DNA of 64,000 nucleotides, taken from contig NZ_CP059059.1 in assembly GCF_014217855.1 (NCBI RefSeq), forward strand, positions 1,612,001 to 1,676,000, in the 5' to 3' direction. Positions 57,930 to 64,000 of the stretch are shown here, in pieces. How positions within the stretch are numbered: position 1 is the first letter of the stretch; every line of letters starts with the position of its first letter. The stretch comes from Synechococcus sp. HK01-R. Lineage in GTDB: Bacteria > Cyanobacteriota > Cyanobacteriia > PCC-6307 > Cyanobiaceae. Below the pieces are notes generated by a model that had not been told where the DNA came from, did not search any database, and saw only the letters and a list, made by a program, of their open reading frames with translations. A program made the translations under genes and the position numbers.

Positions 57930-58873
57930 TGGCGCCGTCGCTTCTGGTGGCCGCCTTCTATTCCTTCACGCCTCTGCCTGAGGCTGAGCGTGAGTGTCTG
58001 CTCGAGGAGCTTCCACGCTTGGCCGCGAAGGGGGACGTGCTCGGCTCGGTGCTGATCGCCACGGAGGGGGTGAATGGCACCATCAGTGGTCCTGAGCAGG
58101 GAGTGGAGAGCCTGCTGCAGGTGTTGCGTCAGACGTTGACGCTTGAAGAGCAGCCCTATGCGCGTTTGGATGTGAAGCGCAGCTGGAGCGACAGCCAGGT
58201 CTTCCGTCGTTTTCGTGCCCGTCGCAAAAAGGAAATCGTCACGCTGGGATGTCCTGAAGTGGACCCCCGCCGCAGTGTGGGTGTCTATGTGGAGCCTGAG
58301 GATTGGAATGCTCTGATTGATGATCCCGAAACACTGGTGATCGACACCCGTAATCACTACGAAGTGGCCATCGGCAGCTTCGAGGGGGCGATCGATCCGT
58401 GTACAGAGAGCTTTCGGGACTTTCCCGACTGGGTGGAACGGGACCTACGACCCCGCACTGAGGCGCAGGTTCCCAAGCGCATCGCCATGTTCTGCACCGG
58501 TGGAATCCGATGCGAGAAAGCGAGTGGGTACCTGCAGCAACAGGGGTTCGGAACTGTGCATCATCTGCGCGGCGGCATTCTCAATTACCTCGAAAAGGTT
58601 CCGGAGGCCCAGAGTCGTTGGCGTGGTGAATGCTTTGTGTTCGATCAGAGGGTGGCCCTGAACCATCGGCTCGAGCCGGGTGTGCATCGTCTCTGCCATG
58701 CCTGTGGGCTGCCGTTGACCCCTGCCCAGCGGGCGTTGGAGACCTATGTGCCGGGAGTGCAGTGCCTGCATTGTGTTGATCGCTTCAGCGATGCCGATCG
58801 GGCTCGCTTCTCCGAACGCCAGCGCCAGATTCGTCAGCGCCAAGAGCGTGACCAACAGCCAACAGCGCGATGA
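57929..58873 (+). CDS. trhO: tRNA uridine(34) hydroxylase / rhodanese-like TrhO
   Basis: 314 aa. N-terminal acylphosphatase-like domain (LGSVLIATEGVNGTISG), a rhodanese domain with VIDTRNHYEVAIGSF and the active Cys in MFCTGGIRCEKAS (about 193), and a C-terminal HACGLPL/QCLHC Cys-rich tail. TrhO makes 5-hydroxyuridine at tRNA position 34. The stop overlaps the next ATG by 4 bases. Confidence 0.93.
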   Translation: MAPSLLVAAFYSFTPLPEAERECLLEELPRLAAKGDVLGSVLIATEGVNGTISGPEQGVESLLQVLRQTLTLEEQPYARLDVKRSWSDSQVFRRFRARRKKEIVTLGCPEVDPRRSVGVYVEPEDWNALIDDPETLVIDTRNHYEVAIGSFEGAIDPCTESFRDFPDWVERDLRPRTEAQVPKRIAMFCTGGIRCEKASGYLQQQGFGTVHHLRGGILNYLEKVPEAQSRWRGECFVFDQRVALNHRLEPGVHRLCHACGLPLTPAQRALETYVPGVQCLHCVDRFSDADRARFSERQRQIRQRQERDQQPTAR

Positions 58874-59871
58874 GCGATCTCCCGATCCTCTACAGCTTCC
58901 GACGTTGTCCCTATGCGATGCGAGCTCGCTGGGCCTTGCTGGAGGCGGGGTTGCTGGTCTCCTGGCGTGAGGTTGAACTCAAGGCCAAGCCCTCAGCAAT
59001 GCTCGTGGCCTCTGCCAAGGGCACGGTGCCCGTCCTGGTGCTTGCCGATGGCACTGTGCTCGAACAGAGCCTGGATCTGATGCGTTGGGCTCTGGAACAG
59101 TCGGATCCGCGCAACCTGCTGCGGGTTGGTGATCGAAGTGCCCAAGAGCAGATTGCGGCCCTCCTCGCCTGCAACGACGGTCCCCTCAAGCACCATCTCG
59201 ATCGATACAAATACGCCGACCGGTTTCCCGGTGAGCGGCAGCAGGATCATCACCAGGCCGGTCTCACTATCTTGTGCCGTTGGAGTGATCAGGTTGCGCA
59301 GGGTGGCTGGTTGCTCGATCACCGACCGTCCCTTGCCGATGGGGCGCTTTGGCCCTTCGTGCGGCAGTGGCGCATTGCCGATCCTGATCGCTTCGATGCC
59401 GAGCCCGCCCTGGCGCCATTACGGGACTGGCTGAAGCGATTGGTGCAGGCCCCTGCGTTCGAACGGCTGATGCAACGGGCCGATCCCTGGAGCCCAGGAG
59501 GCTTGCAGCCCCGATTCCCTGCTGATGCCATCCCTGTGCCGGGCGATCAACCTCTGTTTCATCTCGCCTTGTTGGAGGACTGGACCGCAGCCCAGGCCTG
59601 TGGCGCTTACCGCATCTCCACCCGGGGACTCACGTTGGAGGAGGTTGGGTTCATCCATTGTTCCTGGCGTGAACAGCTGGCCAGCACCTATCGGCGTTAT
59701 TACGCGGACGCGGAGGCTGTGCTGCTGCTGGAAATCGATCCGGCCCTCGTGAAGGCTCCCCTGCGGGCTGATGCGATCGTGACCGGTGAGCTGTTTCCTC
59801 ATCTCTATGGCCCCCTGCCCTGTTCAGCCGTGAAGCGGGTGAAACCGGTGGAGCAGGGGAGTGATCTCTGA
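58870..59871 (+). CDS. Glutathione S-transferase/DUF952 fusion
   Basis: 333 aa. Residues 1-80 are a GST N-terminal thioredoxin-like domain with SFRRCPYAMRARWALLEAG (Cys13) and GTVPVLVLADGTVLEQS; about 85-205 is the helical GST C-domain. Residues about 230-325 (FHLALLEDWTAAQACGAYR, FIHCSWREQLAST, VLLLEIDPALV, LFPHLYGPLP) are DUF952. The single open frame shows a real fusion. The joined function is unknown; GST-like oxidoreductase plus a small ligand-binding domain is a guess. Confidence 0.85.
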   Translation: MSDLPILYSFRRCPYAMRARWALLEAGLLVSWREVELKAKPSAMLVASAKGTVPVLVLADGTVLEQSLDLMRWALEQSDPRNLLRVGDRSAQEQIAALLACNDGPLKHHLDRYKYADRFPGERQQDHHQAGLTILCRWSDQVAQGGWLLDHRPSLADGALWPFVRQWRIADPDRFDAEPALAPLRDWLKRLVQAPAFERLMQRADPWSPGGLQPRFPADAIPVPGDQPLFHLALLEDWTAAQACGAYRISTRGLTLEEVGFIHCSWREQLASTYRRYYADAEAVLLLEIDPALVKAPLRADAIVTGELFPHLYGPLPCSAVKRVKPVEQGSDL

Positions 59872-59895
59872 CCCCATCGCTGTTGTGATGAACCG

Positions 59896-60393
59896 ATGCT
59901 GAATCAGTTGGAGCTTGAGTCCCGTCAAAGGGACCTGCTGCTGCGTTTGCAGGTGAGACGTCCCCTGGGCTTGTGGAGTCTGCGGCTGGTGGTGGCCAGG
60001 CCCTTAGGGGAGCAGCGACTTCAGCTGTTCGGTGAACTGAAGGGGTGGGCTTATGGGGCGTCTTCGGGTCTTCAGCTCGACACGATGCGGGTGAGTCCTG
60101 ATGCCCCTTTAGGCACCGGGGATCTGATCTGGGCTGCCGTCATGGCCTGGGCCCTTGAGACCACCCCCTGTCGTCGGGCACGTCTGCTGGCGATCCGAGA
60201 TGACGAGCGACAACATCGACGCTTGGTGCGTTATTTCCAGAGCCGCGGATTTCGTACGGCCCGAGAGTTGAATGCAGCGGTCTGGGATCTGCCGTTGCGC
60301 ATGGTCTGGGGTGGTGCCGGCGCTCTGATGGTGGGTGACTGCGAGGAGGTGCAGAGGCGAGCGATCCGTCGTTGGCGTCAGTCGGCGGCGTGA
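59896..60393 (+). CDS. Hypothetical protein, GNAT-like C-terminus
   Basis: 165 aa. Starts [19 protein letters not shown]; the middle [20 protein letters not shown] then [11 protein letters not shown] resembles the acetyl-CoA-binding end of GNAT proteins, but the signature loop is not clear. ATG start 24 bases after the GST-DUF952 gene. Its 3' end overlaps the convergent lipA by 16 bases. Confidence 0.55.
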   Translation: MLNQLELESRQRDLLLRLQVRRPLGLWSLRLVVARPLGEQRLQLFGELKGWAYGASSGLQLDTMRVSPDAPLGTGDLIWAAVMAWALETTPCRRARLLAIRDDERQHRRLVRYFQSRGFRTARELNAAVWDLPLRMVWGGAGALMVGDCEEVQRRAIRRWRQSAA

Positions 60394-61286
60394 TAACTGC
60401 TGCGCACGAGTGGGCCACTGCGAACCTGGCGAAACCCCATCGCCTTGGCGATCACGGCCAGCTCTTCGAACTCTGAGGGTTGCCAATAACGCTCCACTGG
60501 CATGTGAGCCAGGGATGGTCGCAAATACTGCCCGAGGGTCAGTCGCTGACAGTCGACGCTGCGCAGATCCTCCAGAGTTGCGATGACTTCCGCGCGGTGC
60601 TCCCCCAGGCCGAGCATCAGACCGCTTTTGGTTGGAATCTCAGGTGCTTGCTCGCGGGCCGCGGCAAGGAGACCCAGCGAGCGGGTGTACGTAGCTCCCC
60701 GCCGAACCTCCCCTTGAAGTCGCTCCACCGTTTCCAGGTTGTGGTTGAAACAGACCGGTGATGCAGCCAGAACGGTGTGCAGTCGCTCGCGCTGGGCTCT
60801 CAGCCCCTCCTCGTCGTTCCGGTGGCCCCCCCAGAAATCGGGAGTGAGGACCTCGATGGCGATCAGAGGGTTGCGCTGACGGATCGCAGCCATGGTTGCC
60901 GTGAACAGGCTGGCACCGTGATCGTTGAGATCGTCGCGGGCGACGGCTGTGAGCACCACGTAGCGCAGCCCCATCTGCTCGACCGCATCCGCGACTCGTT
61001 CGGCTTCGCCGGCATCGACCGGCATGGGGGCACGCCCCTTCTCCACCTGACAGAAGGCACAGCTGCGGGTGCAGATCGCCCCACCCAGCAGAAAGGTGGC
61101 CGTACCAGCTGCGTAGCACTCGGCACGGTTCGGGCAACGCCCCTCCTCGCAGATCGTGTGCAGTGCTCCCTGCTTCACCACACCCTGTACCGCTTCCAGG
61201 GCGCTGGCATTGCCCACTGGCCGTCGCAGCCATTGGGGGAGCCGCTGCTGGGGCCGAATGCTGCTGTAACGGCTGGTTTTGCTCAC
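60378..61286 (-). CDS. lipA: Lipoyl synthase
   Basis: 302 aa radical-SAM enzyme adding two sulfurs to octanoyl groups on lipoyl domains. Auxiliary cluster motif [12 protein letters not shown], radical-SAM [50 protein letters not shown] and the C-terminal RSSYHA (cluster Ser). From GTG 61286, overlapping the recR stop by 4 bases. Confidence 0.96.
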   Translation of the reverse strand: MSKTSRYSSIRPQQRLPQWLRRPVGNASALEAVQGVVKQGALHTICEEGRCPNRAECYAAGTATFLLGGAICTRSCAFCQVEKGRAPMPVDAGEAERVADAVEQMGLRYVVLTAVARDDLNDHGASLFTATMAAIRQRNPLIAIEVLTPDFWGGHRNDEEGLRAQRERLHTVLAASPVCFNHNLETVERLQGEVRRGATYTRSLGLLAAAREQAPEIPTKSGLMLGLGEHRAEVIATLEDLRSVDCQRLTLGQYLRPSLAHMPVERYWQPSEFEELAVIAKAMGFRQVRSGPLVRSSYHAAD

Positions 61287-61852
61287 ACCACTTCTCGACG
61301 GCCTTCCAGAGCCCGGCTGAGGGTCACATCATCGGCGTATTCCAGTTCGCTCCCAACCGGCAGGCCGTAGGCGATGCGGCTGACCAGGGTGAAGGGTCGC
61401 AGTAAGCGGGCCAGATAGAGGCTTGTGGTGTCCCCCTCCACGCTTGGAGTGAGGGCGAGGATGACCTCGCGAATCGCTTCGTTTTCCACCCGCTGCACCA
61501 GGCTGCTCACCTGAAGCATCTCCGGCCCGATCCCGTCCATGGGTGAGATCAAGCCGCCCAACACGTGATAGCGGCCCGCGTATTCCCGCGTGCGCTCCAG
61601 GGCGAGCAGGTCTCGAGAGTCGGCGACGACGCAGAGGAGACCGGTGCTGCGTTCTGGGTTGCGGCAGATTTCGCAGCTTGTGTCGGCGCTGAGATGAAAG
61701 CAGGTCTGGCACTGGCCGACCTGGCTCCGGGCCGCGAGCAGGGCTTCGGCAAAGCTTTGAATTTGCTCCTCCGGTTGGCGGAGCAGATGCAGGGCCAGGC
61801 GCTGGGCGGTGCGGGGACCGATCCCGGGCAGTCGCTCGAACTGATCGATCAA
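61283..61852 (-). CDS. recR: Recombination mediator protein RecR
   Basis: 189 aa from TTG 61852. Hh[18 protein letters not shown], zinc finger [16 protein letters not shown], Toprim [14 protein letters not shown] and the late [15 protein letters not shown] block. RecR loads RecA in gap repair. The frame continues upstream with FTRPLAR, typical of the RecR N-terminus, and a CTG at 61882 (codon sequence reading as [10 protein letters not shown]) is the likely real start; no ATG, GTG or TTG precedes it before a TAG. Confidence 0.93.
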   Translation of the reverse strand: MIDQFERLPGIGPRTAQRLALHLLRQPEEQIQSFAEALLAARSQVGQCQTCFHLSADTSCEICRNPERSTGLLCVVADSRDLLALERTREYAGRYHVLGGLISPMDGIGPEMLQVSSLVQRVENEAIREVILALTPSVEGDTTSLYLARLLRPFTLVSRIAYGLPVGSELEYADDVTLSRALEGRREVV

Positions 61853-61956
61853 CCGGGCCAGCGGTCGGGTAAAGCCGCTCAGGGGTCTGCCGCGAGTGCC
61901 AGGAATCTAGGCACGCTGCCCAGAGGCAGAATGTCTCCAGCTGAGCTGTTCCCGTT

Positions 61957-62511
61957 GTGCGCTTGAACTTGTCCAAGACCTGGCGTGCCCTCCTGGCGGT
62001 TCTCTGTGCACTGACGCTGACCGCTTGTTCTGGATCCACCGCTGGTCTGAACTCCTTTCAGAGCCCAGATGGTCGTTATGCCTTTCTCTATCCCACGGGC
62101 TGGACGCGGGTCTCGGTCAGCAACGGTCCCCAGGTGGTCTTTCACGACCTCATTAACAGCGATGAGACTGTCAGCCTGGTGGTGTCGGAAGTGGATGGAG
62201 ACGACAATCTCTCGCAGTTGGGCAGCGCCGTGGCCGTCGGAGAGCGTCTGCGTCGGGATGTGATTGCACCAGAGGGAAGTGGCCGTGAAGCTGATCTGGT
62301 GGAGGCTCGGGAACGGGATGCCTCCGGCCGCACCTTTTACGACCTCGAGTTCGCGGTTCACCTCGCTGATCGGGATCGTCACGAACTCGCCACCGTTGTG
62401 GTGGATCGTGGCCGGCTTTACACCCTGGCCACCAGCACCAACGAAGAACGCTGGCCCAAGGTTCAGAACCTGTTTGAACGGGTGATCAGCTCCTTCACGT
62501 TGCTGATCTGA
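61957..62511 (+). CDS. psbP: PsbP-like photosystem II lipoprotein (CyanoP)
   Basis: 184 aa from GTG 61957. Lipoprotein signal: LAVLCALTLTAC with lipidated Cys24. The mature domain is PsbP-like (SPDGRYAFLYPTGWTRV; VVSEVDGDDNLSQLGS; GRTFYDLEFAV; LYTLATSTNEERWPKV). CyanoP associates with photosystem II at the lumenal side and helps assembly. Divergent from recR. Confidence 0.9.
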   Translation: MRLNLSKTWRALLAVLCALTLTACSGSTAGLNSFQSPDGRYAFLYPTGWTRVSVSNGPQVVFHDLINSDETVSLVVSEVDGDDNLSQLGSAVAVGERLRRDVIAPEGSGREADLVEARERDASGRTFYDLEFAVHLADRDRHELATVVVDRGRLYTLATSTNEERWPKVQNLFERVISSFTLLI

Positions 62512-62563
62512 ATCCCCTCGAGGCCGTTGTCAGTAACTCTCCTCTGAAGCACGGTCCCACCCT

Positions 62564-62794
62564 TTGAATGCCGCCAAGCTGGAGGGCATGACAAGCACTT
62601 CAAGGGTCGAGCGTTTAAGGGTCCATTGGAACGGCCTGACAGACCACGAGCAGGTGGGAGCTTCCCTGCTGGCTGTCGGTGGTCTCTTCTCTGCCTGGCT
62701 GGTGTTCTGGCCTGTCCCCACGCAAGTCAAGGGACAGGGAGTTCTCATCTATCCAGGTAACGCCGGTGTGCTGAATGCCCGTGCCAGCGGCCAG
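62564..62794 (+). pseudogene. N-terminal remnant of an HlyD-type membrane-fusion protein
   Basis: The frame from TTG 62564 or ATG 62588 encodes a short cytoplasmic start, one TM helix (LLAVGGLFSAWLVFWPVP), then TQVKGQGVLIYPGNAGVLNA and RASGQ, the start of an HlyD/NHLM-type periplasmic adaptor. After about 62794 the reading becomes non-homologous antisense of the FUSC fragment. The whole adaptor body is missing, so this is a broken gene. Confidence 0.65.
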
Positions 62795-63040
62795 GATCGT
62801 GTGAACAACAAACGTCACTCGACCACCGGCCATCGTGCCGAGGATGCGACCTCTTGCGGCACGCAGGCTGTTGTCGTCCTGGTCGTCGACCACAAAGATC
62901 ACGGCGATCAGGGGATACCAGAGAAAGGTGATCCGCTGAAAATGCTGGGCGATCGCGCAGGTGATTAGCACACTCAGCCCAAGTCGCAGGCTCTGTCGCA
63001 GCAGATTGCCGCTCACGCCAAGGAAGCTGATCGCTGCCAT
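62795..63040 (-). pseudogene. N-terminal remnant of a FUSC-family transporter
   Basis: From ATG 63040: RQSLRLGLSVLITCAIAQHF, ITFLWYPLIAVIFVVDDQDD, RILGTMAGGRVTFVVHTILA. This is the N-terminal membrane part of FUSC/aromatic-acid exporter proteins seen in picocyanobacteria. The sequence is lost after about residue 80 where it meets the adaptor fragment; the remaining ~60 codons are antisense of that fragment. A normal protein is several hundred residues long. Confidence 0.65.
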
Positions 63041-63067
63041 TGTGCGGGGAACCCGTCGCTCCGGCCC

Positions 63068-63535
63068 GTGTTTCTGTCCGATTTGCTAACGACCACAGAG
63101 CTGGATCTCGATGTGCTCTGGCGAATGGGTCTGTCGGTGGTTTGCGGAGTTGCCGTTGGTTTCAACCGTTCCCATTCTGGGCAGCACCACCCCCATCGAA
63201 TGCGTGTGCATGTGCTGGTGGGGTTAAGTGCCTGTCTACTGGTGTTGGCCGCCGGTGCTGGAGTTGACAGCCGCAGTCGAGCCATTCAGGGGGTCGCCAC
63301 CGGAGTCGGCTTCCTCGGGGCTGGTGAAATTCTCCAAGAGCCAAGCTCGCGCAAACGCGGAGAACCTGCCCAGGTGCGCGGTCTAACCAGCGCCGCTTCG
63401 ATCTGGTTTACTGCCGCCCTTGGAGTGACCGTGGCCACCTCGCGTCCATCGGTAGCTGCAATCGCGTTGATTCTCGCGTTGGTCGTGCTCACCTTTGCAG
63501 GCCGCAACGGACGTGATCAGAACAACACGCGATAG
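63068..63535 (+). CDS. MgtC/SapB-family membrane protein
   Basis: 155 aa from GTG 63068. About four TM helices; MgtC pattern RMGLSVVCGVAVGFNR, HRMRVHVLVGLSACLLVL, GVATGVGFLGAGEIL, VRGLTSAASIWFTAALG. MgtC-like proteins help growth at low magnesium. Family by pattern. The 3' end overlaps the convergent LCP gene by 19 bases. Confidence 0.85.
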   Translation: MFLSDLLTTTELDLDVLWRMGLSVVCGVAVGFNRSHSGQHHPHRMRVHVLVGLSACLLVLAAGAGVDSRSRAIQGVATGVGFLGAGEILQEPSSRKRGEPAQVRGLTSAASIWFTAALGVTVATSRPSVAAIALILALVVLTFAGRNGRDQNNTR

Positions 63536-64000
63536 CGCCAGCTGCTGGCTTCGCTGGCTTCTGCTCCCCCCTTCTTTTTGCTGGGCCATTCGGTGTTGAG
63601 ATAGCTGATGCCATCGCGATCGAAGGGGGTGGCTTTCAACCGTTCGGTTTCGAGGTTGGTGGTGCCCATGGCAGTGATCAGGCCACCAAGTTCCATGGGA
63701 CCGAGATCGGTCTTCAGATTGCGACCGGCCGCGGTGATCAGTGCGGGCAAACGCACCAGATTCTCAGGTCGCTTCAGAGAGGCAAACAGACTTCTGAGCA
63801 CCATCTGCTGCCGCTTCAGTCGACCAAAATCACCTTCCCCGTCATGGCGCCAGCGCAGGAAGCCCTCGAGATCCCTGCCCTTGAGCAGCTGAGGCCCTGG
63901 TTGGAGATCAATGAACAGACCTTGAGAGCGGTCTTGGTAGTAGAGACGTTTGGGCACATCCACCATCACGCCCCCTACAAGGTCGCCCATGGTGCGGATG
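63517..64000 (-). CDS. LCP family protein, C-terminal part (partial)
   Basis: 161 codons read to the window edge; the gene continues beyond 64000. GGVMVDVPKRLYYQD, LFIDLQPGPQLLKG, FLRWRHDGEGDFGRLKRQQ are the conserved second half of the LytR-CpsA-Psr catalytic domain with its Arg-rich motif. Likely a glycan phosphotransferase of the envelope; second LCP gene in the window. Confidence 0.88.
   Translation of the reverse strand, partial: IRTMGDLVGGVMVDVPKRLYYQDRSQGLFIDLQPGPQLLKGRDLEGFLRWRHDGEGDFGRLKRQQMVLRSLFASLKRPENLVRLPALITAAGRNLKTDLGPMELGGLITAMGTTNLETERLKATPFDRDGISYLNTEWPSKKKGGAEASEASSWRYRVLF

Overview
This window reads as chromosome of a marine picocyanobacterium of the Synechococcus type. 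The evidence is a phycobilisome-linked ferredoxin-NADP reductase (CpcD-like N-terminus), plant-type ferredoxin, a PsbP-like lipoprotein, lycopene cyclase, GGPP synthase, a BciB-type 8-vinyl reductase (monovinyl chlorophyll, so not a typical Prochlorococcus), the clock kinase SasA, OpcA-Zwf, a group 2 sigma factor and high GC by eye. The exact strain cannot be fixed from the sequence. Coding density is very high. No gene-free stretch exceeds 300 bases; the longest gaps are about 190-210 bases (9286-9478 and 53151-53359). No rRNA, CRISPR array, intact IS or prophage gene was seen. One RNA gene, tRNA-Glu(UUC), is present.

Layout. 1-6.0 kb: the gyrA 3' end, lycopene cyclase, a convergent GH57 branching enzyme, leuA and a lone sugar-ABC permease. 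5.6-12.7 kb: a Na/Pi transporter pair, then many small and poorly known genes (secreted protein, Nif11-like, 53-aa ORF, ferredoxin, thiamine-binding-like, secreted HExxH protein) and an RluA synthase. 12.7-18.8 kb: a PgpH-like c-di-AMP phosphodiesterase, folD, crtE, a PAP2-like membrane protein and a RecD-like helicase. 18.8-24.6 kb: a minus-strand run zwf-opcA-cobB-acylphosphatase-histidine phosphatase-GAP protein. 24.7-29.3 kb: petH with a clear terminator, an SRPBCC protein, tRNA-Glu, sasA and a lipocalin-like protein. 29.4-38.7 kb: pepN, a GHL10-like protein, prs, an LCP protein, bciB and malQ. 38.6-43.7 kb: a minus-strand operon PhoB-like/PhoR-like/pseudouridine synthase/RodZ-like, divergent from a group 2 sigma factor. 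43.8-50.6 kb: an ABC1 kinase, an Orn/Lys/Arg decarboxylase-like protein, cdsA, and a clpC-led minus-strand operon (clpC, Fe-ADH, alpha/beta hydrolase, DUF2993). 53.4-61.9 kb: rimI; lysA, cdaA, uppS, bioB, trhO and a GST-DUF952 fusion tightly packed on the plus strand; lipA-recR on the minus strand. 61.9-64 kb: a PsbP-like lipoprotein, a scar made of two truncated genes, an MgtC-like protein and a partial LCP protein.

Functional themes are carotenoid and isoprenoid supply (crtE, crtL, uppS), glycogen handling (GH57 branching enzyme, malQ, zwf/opcA), envelope biology (cdaA-uppS, two LCP proteins, RodZ-like, cdsA) and both ends of c-di-AMP metabolism (cdaA and a pgpH-like gene about 40 kb apart).

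The most unusual signals are: a probable deletion scar at about 62.56-63.04 kb, where the 5' ends of an HlyD-type adaptor gene and a FUSC transporter gene meet head-on with both 3' ends missing; a perfect 10-bp inverted repeat over the first codons of the sigma factor gene, which also has odd codon usage; a triple 15-bp tandem repeat inside rimI; and seven tail-to-tail gene pairs whose coding ends overlap.
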